A stretch of 64,000 nt of DNA from Pectinatus cerevisiiphilus (GCF_004341685.1 NZ_SMAA01000003.1:62001-126000), one strand, 5' to 3'; shown: positions 35,730 to 45,237, counted from the stretch's first letter. A program made the numbers and translations. The notes: generated from the sequence alone by a model not told the origin.

Positions 35730-36938
35730 TCATGTTTCGCTATTATATAAGGACTTTATTCTGTCAAGGATAATTGAGGCGAGCGCAGTCTTTTTCATCA
35801 TGGGCACGTCTTCAACGCTTTTATCCCTCGTAATAATCTTGACAATATTTGTATCTGTATTAAAGCCAGCATTTTTTTTGCTTACGTCATTAGCAATAAT
35901 CATATCAAGATTTTTACGTTCCAGTTTTTCCTTGGCAAAAGCAAGTAATTTTTGTGTTTCTGCTGCAAAGCCGACGAGAAATTGATCTTTTGTTTTCTTC
36001 TGTCCAAGATTCAATAAAATATCGGGATTCTTTTTTAATGTTATTGTCAGCGTTTTGGCAGATTTTTTTATTTTCTGGCTGGCAACTTCTTCTACACAAT
36101 AATCGGCAACAGCAGCAGCCATAATAATTATTTCGCTATCGGCAAACTTTTCCTCAATATGGTCTTGCATTTGTTTGGCTGTTTCTACTTTTATCACATC
36201 AATACGAGAAGACGCGGTCAGTGCTGTCTGTCCGGAAATCAGGGTGACAACTGCACCTCTTTTGGCAGCTTCTTCTGCAAGGGCGTAACCCATTTTTCCG
36301 CTGGAACGGTTGCCTATATAACGGACTGGGTCAATCGGTTCCCGTGTTCCACCGGCACTGATGAGAATGCGCTTGCCCTTGAGGTCTTGTACGCATGCAA
36401 AATAAGCCGTTATATTGTCAACGATTGCAGCCGGTTCCGGCAGCCTGCCGACGCCGCTCGAACCACAAGCCAGATAACCGCTTGCGGGAGGAATTATATG
36501 ATAGGTTCCCAATTCCTTGAGTGTTTGCAGATTGCGTTGTGAAATGGGATTTTGATACATATTGGTGTTCATTGCCGGTGCCAAAAAAACAGGTGCTGTA
36601 GTTGCGAGCAAAGTAGTTGACAGCATATCATCAGCAATGCCGGCGGCAAGTTTAGCAATGATATCGGCAGTAGCCGGGGCAATGAGCACTAGATCAGCTT
36701 TTTGCGCTAAAGCAATATGTTCCACATTCCATGTATGGACTTTTTCCCACATATCAGTGCTTACAGGATTGCCCGTAATCTCCTGAAAAGTAAGAGGCGT
36801 GACAAATTTAGTGGCCGCGGAGGTCATTATAACGTCAACCGTTGCCCCTAGTTTGCGCAGCCTGCTGGCAATTTCAACTGCCTTATAGGCTGCTATGCCG
36901 CCACAAACGCCAAGTAAGATATTCTTTCCCTTCAGCAT
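35730..36938 (-). CDS. coaBC: Bifunctional phosphopantothenoylcysteine decarboxylase/synthetase
   Basis: A 402-residue CoaBC. The N-terminal CoaC (flavin decarboxylase) half has GVCGGIAAYKA, HIALAQKADLVLIAPATA and PAMNTNMY; the C-terminal CoaB (CTP-dependent ligase) half has ISAGGTREPIDPVRYIGNRSSGKMG. Together they turn phosphopantothenate and cysteine into phosphopantetheine for coenzyme A. The ATG overlaps the rpoZ stop by one base, indicating translational coupling. Confidence 0.95.
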   Translation of the reverse strand: MLKGKNILLGVCGGIAAYKAVEIASRLRKLGATVDVIMTSAATKFVTPLTFQEITGNPVSTDMWEKVHTWNVEHIALAQKADLVLIAPATADIIAKLAAGIADDMLSTTLLATTAPVFLAPAMNTNMYQNPISQRNLQTLKELGTYHIIPPASGYLACGSSGVGRLPEPAAIVDNITAYFACVQDLKGKRILISAGGTREPIDPVRYIGNRSSGKMGYALAEEAAKRGAVVTLISGQTALTASSRIDVIKVETAKQMQDHIEEKFADSEIIIMAAAVADYCVEEVASQKIKKSAKTLTITLKKNPDILLNLGQKKTKDQFLVGFAAETQKLLAFAKEKLERKNLDMIIANDVSKKNAGFNTDTNIVKIITRDKSVEDVPMMKKTALASIILDRIKSLYNSET

Positions 36939-37150
36939 TATTTTATACCGTTTTTCAACCGTTGGAAGGTAATCTTATTTTCCACAACTTCTTCCAAGGC
37001 GTTGGTTACATTTTTAGTAGAAACCCTGTCAGATTTCACTTTTGAGCCGTCCAGAATTTCGCGGGCGCGTTTAGCTGCAAGTACGACAAGCGTATATTTG
37101 CTGTCTACTTTAGGCATTAATTGGTCAATTGAAGGATTTACTATATCCAT
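36938..37150 (-). CDS. rpoZ: RNA polymerase omega subunit
   Basis: A 70-residue omega subunit with the family core [14 protein letters not shown] and NALEEV. It helps assemble and stabilise the beta' subunit. In the conserved remA-gmk-rpoZ-coaBC order, 2 bp after gmk, and overlapping coaBC by one base. Short but complete. Confidence 0.95.
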   Translation of the reverse strand: MDIVNPSIDQLMPKVDSKYTLVVLAAKRAREILDGSKVKSDRVSTKNVTNALEEVVENKITFQRLKNGIK

Positions 37151-37152
37151 AT

Positions 37153-37767
37153 TTATATCTCCTCATTTTTTACTTTATCAATGATTCCCAGATTTCGGTC
37201 TGTACGGCAATGCTCTGCGGTAATAATGGCGCTGATCTGATTGACAGCTTCCGTTACATTTTTATTGACGACAAGATAGTGGTATTTTGTACCAAGTGAT
37301 ATTTCGCCAACAGCCGCGTCGAGCCGTTTGCGAATGATTTCTTGCGTTTCTGTGCCACGTCCACGGATTCTTTTTTCCAATTCACGTAGTGAGGGTGGTA
37401 AAAGAAAAATAAAAACACCGTCAGCAGCCTTTTTCATAACCGATAATGCACCCTGTGTGTCTATTTCCAGCAGTACATCCCTGCCTTGTTCCCTAAGCTC
37501 GTTGACTTTATCAAGCGGTGTGCCGTAATAATTGTCATAGACCTTAGCCCATTCCAATAATTTGTTTCCCTTTATCATTTTTTCGAAATCTTTTTTACTC
37601 AGAAACCAATATTCACGTCCGTTCCTTTCACCGGGACGGGGCAGGCGTGTCGTAGCTGAGATGGAATAAAAAACATTTTTATTGTTTATTAAAAGCTTTT
37701 TACATACAGTGCCTTTACCAGTACCGGATGGGCCTGACAGGATGATGAGATTTCCTTTGGTGAACAT
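37153..37767 (-). CDS. gmk: Guanylate kinase
   Basis: A 204-residue enzyme that phosphorylates GMP to GDP. P-loop [13 protein letters not shown]-binding [13 protein letters not shown] and YYGTP, and [10 protein letters not shown] are present. The ATG directly follows the remA stop (no gap), so the two are co-translated. Confidence 0.96.
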   Translation of the reverse strand: MFTKGNLIILSGPSGTGKGTVCKKLLINNKNVFYSISATTRLPRPGERNGREYWFLSKKDFEKMIKGNKLLEWAKVYDNYYGTPLDKVNELREQGRDVLLEIDTQGALSVMKKAADGVFIFLLPPSLRELEKRIRGRGTETQEIIRKRLDAAVGEISLGTKYHYLVVNKNVTEAVNQISAIITAEHCRTDRNLGIIDKVKNEEI

Positions 37768-38040
37768 TTATTTGTCTTTGTCCTTTACTATGTCGTTATT
37801 ATCGTCGATGATACGATTGGCTACCGTTTCCGGTTGAATGGCAGACAAAATTACGTGGTCACTATCGACGATGATGACAGCCCGCGTGCGGCGTCCATAG
37901 GTGGCATCAATAAGCCTGCCAGCTTCTCTGGCTTCTTGAATAATGCGCTTGATAGGTGCTGATTCGGGGCTGACGATCGCTATTACCCTGTTGGCGGATA
38001 CGATATTGCCGAAACCGATATTAATTAATTTAATACTCAT
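37768..38040 (-). CDS. remA: RemA-family protein (DUF370)
   Basis: A 90-residue DUF370/RemA protein. [21 protein letters not shown] and the central [22 protein letters not shown] are diagnostic. In Bacillus RemA binds DNA and activates biofilm matrix genes; in other Firmicutes it may have other targets. A TTG or ATG choice is not in question; ATG 38040 has AAGGCTGG upstream. Sits in the usual position before gmk. Confidence 0.92.
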   Translation of the reverse strand: MSIKLINIGFGNIVSANRVIAIVSPESAPIKRIIQEAREAGRLIDATYGRRTRAVIIVDSDHVILSAIQPETVANRIIDDNNDIVKDKDK

Positions 38041-38092
38041 ATAATCCAGCCTTTCTTCAAGAATAAATTAAGCTGTATACAGAAAACAAAAT

Positions 38093-39001
38093 TCACTCTA
38101 TATTTTGTATTTGTTCACGTATTTTCTCAATTTCCCCTTTTACATCAACGACTAATTGTCCTGCTTCAGCAGAGTTCGCCTTGGAGGCGATGGTATTAAT
38201 TTCTCTATTCATTTCTTGGATAATAAAGTCAAGCTTTCTGCCTATATTACCACAAGAGGTTAATGTTTGTTCAAATTGGATCAGGTGACTCTTCAATCTG
38301 GTCGTTTCTTCCGTATAATTCGTTTTTTCCGCATAAATTGCTGTTTCCTGGATTATGCGTGTTTGGTCTATATCGTTGGCATTTAAATATTCACCTAAAG
38401 CGGTGATGAGATTCTGCCGGTATTTTTCCACTATTGCTGGATTCAAGTCACATAAACAATCGGTTTTTTCGCGAATTATACTGAGTCGGTAGAGAATATC
38501 ACGACAGAGGTTTGCTCCCTCTACAGTTTTCATCTGTATAAAAACCGATAGCGCTTCTTCCAGTGTTTTTGTAAAATCTTCTTTGAGATATTCGACATTG
38601 GGAACTTTGTCTTCTCTTGTCAGGACACCGGGGTAAGCTGACAAAGCAATGAGGTCATTGACAGACAGCCCTTTTTGTAAAGGTGCGGAATTGACGATTG
38701 CAGCGATTTCGGATAACGCTTTTTGATAGGAAAGAACAAGTTCTTTATCGACAATAAAAATTTTATTATCGTCTGCGTAGTCGACAAAATTTACATATAT
38801 ATCAATTTTACCACGCAGCGAATATTTATTTAAATGGTCATTAATGAGAGGTTCCAAAGTTCTAAGGCCTGCCGGTAAATGGGCTGATACATCTTTGTAT
38901 CTGTTATTTACTGACTTTACCTCTATTGTTATTTTATAGTCTTCCTTTTCACAGACGGCTGCGCCGAACCCCGTCATGCTCCGTACAGATGTATTTTCCA
39001 T
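38093..39001 (-). CDS. yicC: YicC family endoribonuclease-like protein
   Basis: A 302-residue YicC/YloC protein with the signatures SMTGFGAAV, VKSVNNRYKDVS near the N-terminus and DFIIQEMNREINTIASKA near the C-terminus. E. coli YicC is an endoribonuclease affecting small RNA turnover. I start it at ATG 39001; the frame is open to a TTG at 39028, but that would overlap dapF with no ribosome site. It follows dapF with the ATG adjacent to its stop, so they share a message. Confidence 0.9.
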   Translation of the reverse strand: MENTSVRSMTGFGAAVCEKEDYKITIEVKSVNNRYKDVSAHLPAGLRTLEPLINDHLNKYSLRGKIDIYVNFVDYADDNKIFIVDKELVLSYQKALSEIAAIVNSAPLQKGLSVNDLIALSAYPGVLTREDKVPNVEYLKEDFTKTLEEALSVFIQMKTVEGANLCRDILYRLSIIREKTDCLCDLNPAIVEKYRQNLITALGEYLNANDIDQTRIIQETAIYAEKTNYTEETTRLKSHLIQFEQTLTSCGNIGRKLDFIIQEMNREINTIASKANSAEAGQLVVDVKGEIEKIREQIQNIE

Positions 39002-39002
39002 T

Positions 39003-39845
39003 TTATTCACTATCGTATATACCTTCAAACACTTTTTTTGCAGGACCTGTCATGTAAACTTTGTTGTCATTTTCGTTCCAGGCGATGGAAAGATTGCCTC
39101 CGTCCAATTCAAGACGCGCTTTGCGGTCACATAAATTGTTTAAAATGGCAGCGACAAGAGAGGCACAAGCACCGGTACCACAGGCCAAGGTTATGGCGGC
39201 ACCACGTTCCCAGACACGCATACGCAGATGTGTACGATTTATTACTTGAATAAATTCTACATTAGTTTTATTGGGAAAAATTTTATATTTTTCCAGTATA
39301 GGTCCCCATTTATTTATATCAATTTTCTTAATGTCATCGACAAAAATTACGCAATGCGGATTGCCCATAGAAACACAGGTAATGTTGAAACGGTGATCTT
39401 CGACAGTTAATGGCTCGTTGATGACACGGTTGTTACCGTAGCCGGTTACAGGAATTTGCTCTCCTTTTAAGACAGGTGTACCCATGTCTACACATACCAT
39501 AGTTTCATTATCATTGGTAATTAGCTGAGGTATTATCGTGCCAGCTTTTGTTTCCACTGTAAAAGAATGCTTATCGCTAAGTCCAGCTTCCAGGACATAA
39601 CGGGCAAAGCAGCGGATACCATTGCCGCACATTTCAGCTTCAGTACCATCTGAATTAAATATTTGCATTCGAAAATCGCAGGTTGACGATGGTAGGATTA
39701 GGATTACCCCGTCTGCACCTATGCCATAATTTCTGTCACAGATTTTGATAGCTTGCTCTTGGATATTGCTGATATTCTCAGTGAAACCGTTCACAAGGAC
39801 AAAGTCATTACCGCATCCTTGCCATTTGGAAAATTTTAATTGCAT
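39003..39845 (-). CDS. dapF: Diaminopimelate epimerase
   Basis: A 280-residue DapF that interconverts LL- and meso-diaminopimelate, the last step before lysine and wall cross-links. Both catalytic cysteines are present: MCGNGIRCFARY and ACGTGACAS. GCGNDFVLVNG opens the fold. The start is ATG 39845, 6 nt after AGGAGGG; the longer frame to 39872 lacks one. Leading gene of the yicC-remA-gmk-rpoZ-coaBC run. Confidence 0.94.
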   Translation of the reverse strand: MQLKFSKWQGCGNDFVLVNGFTENISNIQEQAIKICDRNYGIGADGVILILPSSTCDFRMQIFNSDGTEAEMCGNGIRCFARYVLEAGLSDKHSFTVETKAGTIIPQLITNDNETMVCVDMGTPVLKGEQIPVTGYGNNRVINEPLTVEDHRFNITCVSMGNPHCVIFVDDIKKIDINKWGPILEKYKIFPNKTNVEFIQVINRTHLRMRVWERGAAITLACGTGACASLVAAILNNLCDRKARLELDGGNLSIAWNENDNKVYMTGPAKKVFEGIYDSE

Positions 39846-39936
39846 AGTGAACCCTCCTGACCTTATAGCCATACATAGTAATTGTAATATTTATTTACAT
39901 TTAATGCAACTATATGAAAGAGAGAAAAGCTGGAAT

Positions 39937-41199
39937 TTACTTTAGTCTTATGGCAACGGACTTTTGATGGGCAATTAAGCCTTCTACTCCAGCTAGATGC
40001 ATACACGCCTCTGAAAGGTTTCTGCAGCCGGTTTTGGTAATGTGCTGATAAAAAGAAGTTTTAATGAAGGTTCCTACATAAACGCCGTTAGAATATTTAG
40101 CTGTGTGCATTGTCGGCAGGGTATGGTTTGTTCCAGAACAGTAATCACCAAATGCTACTGGTGTGTATTCACCTATAAATAATGAACCATAATTTTTAAG
40201 CTGTTCACTGGTCTTCAAACTGTCCGCGGTATGTACTTCAAGATGTTCCGGAGCAATGTTATTAGCTTCATCTATCATTTCTTGTTCGTTGGCGGCTAGC
40301 ATGATGACGCCATTGTCGTGCCATGCTTTATGTGCAATTTCTACGGTAGGCAGTTCTTTTTCGTATAACTTAATTTTTTCTTCTACCTTTTCGGCAAAAC
40401 TTTTATCTGTCGTTATTAAAATTGCTTTTGCACTCGGGTCATGTTCACTTTGGGCCAAGATGTCCATTGCGGTATAGGATGGATCTGTTGTACCGTCTGC
40501 AATGATGAGTACTTCGCTGGGGCCGGCTAGACTGTCTATACCAACTTTACCAATTACCTGCCTTTTTGCTTCGGTGACAAATCTGTTTCCTGGGCCTACG
40601 ATCATGTCCACAGCGGGAATTGTCGATGTACCATAGGCTAGAGCACCGATAGCCTGCGCACCGCCTACGCAGTAAATTTCATCAGCACCTGCTATATCAA
40701 GGGCGACCAACACTGCCGGATGGATTGTTCCGTATTTTTTGGCAGCGGGGCTTACTGCTGCTACTCTTTTTACACCGGCAATTTTAGCAGGTATTGATAG
40801 CATCAGCGCTGTGCTTGGTAATGGATATCTGCCGCCGGGTACATATGCACCGCAGGCATTTACAGGAATCAATTTATGGCCAAGTGTTACGCCTTCTATC
40901 TGACTTGGGGTTTCAAGCTCTTTTAGACAGGCCAGCTGCTTGCGTGCATAAAATTCTATTTGGCTGGCAGCAAATTTCAAATATTTTACAGTTTCTGGAC
41001 TTACTTGTTTGTAGGCATCTTTTATATCTTGCTGAGTTATTTTAATGTTTTGCAAATTTATGCCGTCAAATTTACTGCTGAGTTCTTTTATTGCCTTATC
41101 CCCATCTTTTTTTACCTGGTTTATTATATTTTCTACGCTTTGGATAAGTTCAGGTGTACGTTCATAAGTTTTGTGGGCAGCTTTTTTTATGGTTTCCAT
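39937..41199 (-). CDS. Histidinol dehydrogenase family protein (HisD-like)
   Basis: A 420-residue HisD-fold NAD-dependent dehydrogenase. The zinc and catalytic residues are kept: Gln-His in LAQSEHDPSA, Glu-His in APEHLEVH, Asp in VAFGDY and His in GLIAHQKS. But the substrate loop reads CSGTNHTLPT followed by VGTFIKTSFYQ, where biosynthetic HisD usually has GPNHVLPT or GSNHVLPT and a Phe-x-Arg/Lys pattern; HpsN-type sulfopropanediol dehydrogenases have a GTNHVLPT-like loop. There is no other his gene near. I therefore call the family but not the reaction; true histidinol oxidation remains possible. It has its own promoter (41301-41329). Confidence 0.78.
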   Translation of the reverse strand: METIKKAAHKTYERTPELIQSVENIINQVKKDGDKAIKELSSKFDGINLQNIKITQQDIKDAYKQVSPETVKYLKFAASQIEFYARKQLACLKELETPSQIEGVTLGHKLIPVNACGAYVPGGRYPLPSTALMLSIPAKIAGVKRVAAVSPAAKKYGTIHPAVLVALDIAGADEIYCVGGAQAIGALAYGTSTIPAVDMIVGPGNRFVTEAKRQVIGKVGIDSLAGPSEVLIIADGTTDPSYTAMDILAQSEHDPSAKAILITTDKSFAEKVEEKIKLYEKELPTVEIAHKAWHDNGVIMLAANEQEMIDEANNIAPEHLEVHTADSLKTSEQLKNYGSLFIGEYTPVAFGDYCSGTNHTLPTMHTAKYSNGVYVGTFIKTSFYQHITKTGCRNLSEACMHLAGVEGLIAHQKSVAIRLK

Positions 41200-41272
41200 C
41201 TTTCGTTGATTCCCCTTCTGTTTTTTATAAAGATTACTTAGTATTGTACCGTTGTGATTGAATTATTGCAAT

Positions 41273-41291
41273 ATTTGACCGCAATATATAT
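41273..41291. repeat. 19-bp direct repeat, copy 1
   Basis: ATTTGACCGCAATATATAT, identical to 41524-41542, 251 bp apart. This copy lies about 10-30 bp downstream of the hisD-like gene promoter -10 (minus strand), a typical repressor position. Confidence 0.55.
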
Positions 41292-41300
41292 TACTAAATT

Positions 41301-41329
41301 AATATTCTTGTTAAGATGTTATTTGTCAA
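41301..41329 (-). promoter_or_regulatory. Promoter of the hisD-like gene
   Basis: On the minus strand TTGACA (41329-41324), 17 bp spacer, AATATT (41306-41301). It lies downstream (minus direction) of the stem-loop at 41367-41395. Confidence 0.6.
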
Positions 41330-41366
41330 TTCTAATGTAGTACTAGGCAGTTTTTTTTATAAAAAT

Positions 41367-41395
41367 AGAGCAATATCCACAAAGAATATTGCTCT
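41367..41395 (-). terminator. Terminator-like hairpin in the hisD/rqcH divergent gap
   Basis: AGAGCAATAT (41367-41376) pairs with ATATTGCTCT (41386-41395), 9-nt loop, followed on the minus strand by ATTTTTATAAAA. It would end a short minus-strand transcript beginning near 41457 (candidate promoter TTATGT-17-TATAAT, 41492-41464), or act as an attenuator before the hisD-like gene. Confidence 0.5.
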
Positions 41396-41523
41396 TACAA
41401 AATTCACCACAAAGATTCATTTTTCTTAGTGATTTTATTTTACTATACTTTAAACTAATTGTCATTATATATGATGCATGTAGTTTACATAACGCTTTGA
41501 GCAGGAAGCAACTATATGCTGAG

Positions 41524-41542
41524 ATTTGACCGCAATATATAT
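41524..41542. repeat. 19-bp direct repeat, copy 2
   Basis: Identical to 41273-41291. Here TTGACC within the repeat (41526-41531) could be the -35 of a plus-strand promoter with TATACT at 41550-41555 (18-bp spacer) that reads toward rqcH. Confidence 0.5.
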
Positions 41543-41619
41543 ATAATGATATACTCAGTCTATTCTTTTTATGAGGATTTAGACAATAAAATCATTCCAT
41601 GGAATGAGGTGAATAGAGT

Positions 41620-43365
41620 ATGGGACTTGATGGTTTTTCTCTTTATGCGTCAGTCTATGAACTGAATACCCTTTTGAGTGGGGGACGCATTGACAAGATT
41701 TGCCAGCCACGTAAACCTGATATATATATTTCGGTACGTTTGCCGGGAAAAACACATATACTGCATCTTTGTACAGACCCGCGGATGAGTTTTGCAGCTA
41801 TAGCTGCGGAACAACCGGAAAATCCACCAGAACCACCAACGTTTTGTATGCTTTTGCGCAAACAACTCGAAGGAGGACGGATTGCCGGTGTATACCAGGT
41901 CGGACGGGACAGGGTACTGGTGCTGGAAATAGACACTTTAGGTGCGGGCGCATTAATAGTTACGAAAAAGCTTTATGTGGAACTGATGGGAAAGTATAGC
42001 AATGTAATTTTAGTCCAAGACGATATGGTGGTTGATTCATTAAGACGTGTCGGCAGTAACAGCAGCCGCGTACGTACTGTTTTACCACAGCAAAAATATT
42101 TGCCGCCGCCACCGCAGGATTGCGTCGATGTACTTAGTGCAAGTGAAGAATTCATTCATCGCGTACGCCAAATGAAAGACAAAAGCATATATAAGGCGGT
42201 TTTACAGCTCGGTGCGGGATTTGGGCCAGTAACTGCTCGAGAATTATTGTTTTTGGCAGGTCTTCCCTTTGATATGCCAGTGGAAAAATTGGATGATGGT
42301 GATTTCTCTTCTTTGACAGAAGCGCTTCGGGAAATCACCTCTATTTATTGTGAGAAAAAATTTACAGCTAATTTTCTCAAAGATGAAACAAACAAGATAA
42401 AAGCTATGGCAGCTTTCACTTTGCACAATTATCCGCAGTATCAGACAGAAACATTTCCCACTATGAGCAAAATGCTGGAAACAGCATATGTCCTTATCGA
42501 TGACTATATATCACCAGAAAAGGAACAGTTGCGCAAGATAGTGGTAAATGAACTGGAAAAGCAAAAAAATAAAAAAGAAAAATTGGGCAAGGAACTTCGT
42601 GCTGCCCAGAATGCCGATGAACAAAAAATCAAGGCAGACAATATCATGACGTACCAATACCAGTTTCAAGATCATGTGGATGATGCGATCAAGGTGTCAA
42701 ATATCTATGATGAAAATGGTGCCCTGCTCAATATCCCCATGGATAAAAAACTGACAGTCATTCAAAATATGCAAAAATATTACAATAAATATGATAAGCT
42801 GCGTCGTGCAGAAAAGATCTTAAAAGAACAGCTCTATAGTTGCTCAAGTGATATTGAGTATCTTGCGACTATAGAGCTTTCCCTTGAATCTTCAGTTTCT
42901 TTGGCAGAGATTAATGATATAAAAGCTGAGCTGGTTAAAAGCGGCTATATACAAGCAGAAAAACGCAAGCGAATGGCGGTTCCTTCTTCTAAACCATTTA
43001 AATTTATGCTGACGGATGGAACTATTGTTCTCGTTGGGAAAAATAATTTCCAAAATGACAAGTTAACTTTAAAAACGGCCCAGCCAGATGATATTTGGCT
43101 GCATACAAAAAATACACCGGGTTCTCATGTAATAATACGAACGGAAGGGACAATTCCTGAATTACATACTATAGAGCAGGCAGCAAAGCTTGCGGCTTAT
43201 TATTCAAAGGCGAGAAGTTCATCGAAAGTACCTGTTGATTATACACTGTGTAAATTTGTAAAAAAACCATCCGGGGCAAAGCCTGGTTTTGTTATCTTTA
43301 CTAATAATAAAACACTATATGTAACAGCAGAGCAGGATTTGCTGGAAAAAGTGAAGAGGCTGTAA
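41620..43365 (+). CDS. rqcH: RqcH, ribosome quality control protein (NFACT/FbpA family)
   Basis: A 581-residue protein of the Rqc2/NFACT family, once called fibronectin-binding protein. It has the N-terminal NFACT-N module (MGLDGFSLYASVYEL, GGRIDKICQP, DPRM), two coiled-coil stretches in the middle (about 290-430, rich in Lys/Glu) and the C-terminal NFACT-R domain with DIWLHTKNTPGSHVIIRT. In bacteria RqcH directs alanine tailing of stalled nascent chains on 50S subunits. ATG with GAGGTGAA upstream. Solitary, from its own promoter. Confidence 0.93.
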   Translation: MGLDGFSLYASVYELNTLLSGGRIDKICQPRKPDIYISVRLPGKTHILHLCTDPRMSFAAIAAEQPENPPEPPTFCMLLRKQLEGGRIAGVYQVGRDRVLVLEIDTLGAGALIVTKKLYVELMGKYSNVILVQDDMVVDSLRRVGSNSSRVRTVLPQQKYLPPPPQDCVDVLSASEEFIHRVRQMKDKSIYKAVLQLGAGFGPVTARELLFLAGLPFDMPVEKLDDGDFSSLTEALREITSIYCEKKFTANFLKDETNKIKAMAAFTLHNYPQYQTETFPTMSKMLETAYVLIDDYISPEKEQLRKIVVNELEKQKNKKEKLGKELRAAQNADEQKIKADNIMTYQYQFQDHVDDAIKVSNIYDENGALLNIPMDKKLTVIQNMQKYYNKYDKLRRAEKILKEQLYSCSSDIEYLATIELSLESSVSLAEINDIKAELVKSGYIQAEKRKRMAVPSSKPFKFMLTDGTIVLVGKNNFQNDKLTLKTAQPDDIWLHTKNTPGSHVIIRTEGTIPELHTIEQAAKLAAYYSKARSSSKVPVDYTLCKFVKKPSGAKPGFVIFTNNKTLYVTAEQDLLEKVKRL

Positions 43366-43465
43366 AAAATGCTACGTAAATCTTTTGTAGACAACGTATT
43401 TGATGTATAATGTTATCCAACGACATATTTAGATGATATAAAATAATCTGGGGGTTGTATTTTTT

Positions 43466-45115
43466 ATGCATGAAAAAAAGCCGATATATGTTATAGGCCA
43501 TAGAAATCCTGATACAGATTCTATCTGCGCGGCAATCAGCTATGCCAATTTAAAAAAAGCTTTGGGGGTTGATGTTGTTGCTGCCCGCGCTGGTAAAATA
43601 AATAAAGAGACAGAGTTCGCTTTGCATTATTTTGATGTGAAGAGTCCTGAACTGGTCACAGATGTATACCCGCGTGTGAGCGACATAATGCCTGCAGTTC
43701 ATACCTTGATAAATGAAAATGATAATCTTCGCCAGCTTGGCAGGCTGATGCGGGGAACTGATATTAAATCCATTCCAGTAGTGAAAAATGATCACACACT
43801 GGCAGGGATTGTTACAGTAAGCGATCTTGCCAAACGTTATTTTGATGATTTAGGCATGCAAAGTTTTGCTGATACAAAAGTAACCGTTCACGATGTGTTT
43901 TCAGTTATTGACGGAGATGTAATTGTTGACGGTGACGAAAATAAAATAATCGACGGAGACGTTCGTATAGCTGCTGGCAGCAAACGAATGATTGAAGATA
44001 TAATCGGCAAGGGGGATATTGTTTTAGTAGGGGACAGACAGCCTTCTACATTAAAGGAATGTCTTGAAAGAGCAATAACATGTCTTATCGTTACGGGCAA
44101 CGGACCCGTTCCGGCAGAAGTGATAGAAGAAGCTAAGCGCAAGGGTATAATCGTTTTACTAACGCCACATGATACATATACCTGCGCACGTCTTATCAAT
44201 CAATGTGTGCCTGTTTCACGCATTATGCAGACTAATGTCACTTGCTTTAAACCTACTGATATGCTCAGCGATATAAAGGGAGTCATAGAAAAGAAAAGAT
44301 TCCGTAATTATCCGGTGGTAGAAAATGAACGGGTAGTAGGCATGATAAGCGTCGATAAAATGATGGTACCGGAAAAGACACAATTGATACTTGTTGACCA
44401 CAATGAACGTACACAAGCTGTTGAAGGAATAGAAGAAGCGCGCATTATTGAAATTATAGATCATCATAGATTGGGCGGCTTGCAGACCGGAGAACCAATA
44501 TTTACCAGACAGGATTGTGTAGGCTGTACAAATACAATAGTCAATGATATGTATTTGCAATATGGTGTGCCTATCCCTAAAAAGATAGCGGGTTTGATGC
44601 TTTCGGCAATAATATCTGACACCGTGCTTTTCAAATCACCTACATGCACACCGCGTGATAAGGCAGCAGCGCAGTCTTTAGCTAAGATTGCAGGTGTCGA
44701 CATTAATAAATATGGCATGGAATTACTTAAAGCGGGTTCTGATGTTGGCGGAATGACAGCACTGGAAATCGTTAAAAATGATATGAAAGAATTCCAGATA
44801 GGCAATCGTCGGGTGATTGTGAGCCAGACTTCCGTTATGGATAGCGAAGAAATATTAAAACGGAAAGATGACTTATTGAAAAGCATGACACAGGTGTGTG
44901 AAAAAGATAATTATGACATGTGCCTGGTGATGATCACAAATATTTTGGAAGAAGCTACGACATTGTTGTTTACTGGAGAACCAAAAACACTTATAGGCGA
45001 AGCTTTTAAACATGATGCATCAGCTGATATGATCTATCTACCGGGTGTGATGTCGCGTAAAAAACAGATAATACCGCAGCTTACTGAGGCGGCAAAAAAA
45101 TACACAAATAGTTGA
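43466..45115 (+). CDS. ppaC: Manganese-dependent inorganic pyrophosphatase with CBS and DRTGG domains
   Basis: A 549-residue class II pyrophosphatase. The DHH domain is split: GHRNPDTDSI at the N-terminus, LVDHNE and IIDHHRLGG further on, with a DHHA2 C-terminal domain (SDTVLFKSPTCTPRD). Inserted between them are a CBS pair and a DRTGG domain (about 65-310), the nucleotide-sensing regulatory insert of CBS-PPases, known from Clostridia and Negativicutes to be inhibited by AMP/ADP and activated by ATP or diadenosine polyphosphates. It hydrolyses PPi to phosphate. Own terminator downstream. Confidence 0.95.
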   Translation: MHEKKPIYVIGHRNPDTDSICAAISYANLKKALGVDVVAARAGKINKETEFALHYFDVKSPELVTDVYPRVSDIMPAVHTLINENDNLRQLGRLMRGTDIKSIPVVKNDHTLAGIVTVSDLAKRYFDDLGMQSFADTKVTVHDVFSVIDGDVIVDGDENKIIDGDVRIAAGSKRMIEDIIGKGDIVLVGDRQPSTLKECLERAITCLIVTGNGPVPAEVIEEAKRKGIIVLLTPHDTYTCARLINQCVPVSRIMQTNVTCFKPTDMLSDIKGVIEKKRFRNYPVVENERVVGMISVDKMMVPEKTQLILVDHNERTQAVEGIEEARIIEIIDHHRLGGLQTGEPIFTRQDCVGCTNTIVNDMYLQYGVPIPKKIAGLMLSAIISDTVLFKSPTCTPRDKAAAQSLAKIAGVDINKYGMELLKAGSDVGGMTALEIVKNDMKEFQIGNRRVIVSQTSVMDSEEILKRKDDLLKSMTQVCEKDNYDMCLVMITNILEEATTLLFTGEPKTLIGEAFKHDASADMIYLPGVMSRKKQIIPQLTEAAKKYTNS

Positions 45116-45121
45116 TTCAAT

Positions 45122-45165
45122 AAATGCTGCTGTGTTAGATAATTAATGCGGCAGCATTTATTTTT
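45122..45165 (+). terminator. Terminator after the pyrophosphatase gene
   Basis: AAATGCTGC (45122-45130) and GCAGCATTT (45151-45159) pair perfectly and a run of T's follows, 6 bp after the stop codon. Confidence 0.85.
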
Positions 45166-45237
45166 ACGTGTATTATAAAACATAAAGGGAAAATACTAAT
45201 TAACTAAGAGTACGTTCCTGGAATTCAGGGGGATATT

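Larger units (their letters stand above)
41200..41619. other. Divergent region between hisD-like gene and rqcH
   Basis: A 420-bp AT-rich gap. It holds two copies of a 19-bp repeat, promoters in both directions, a terminator-like hairpin and a short Cys-rich minus-strand frame (41420-41343). No standard gene is visible. Confidence 0.5.

Noticed and set aside
41200-41619. Integration site or att core from the 19-bp direct repeat
   Set aside because: Only 232 bp lie between copies, with no integrase or tRNA end; a regulatory repeat is simpler.
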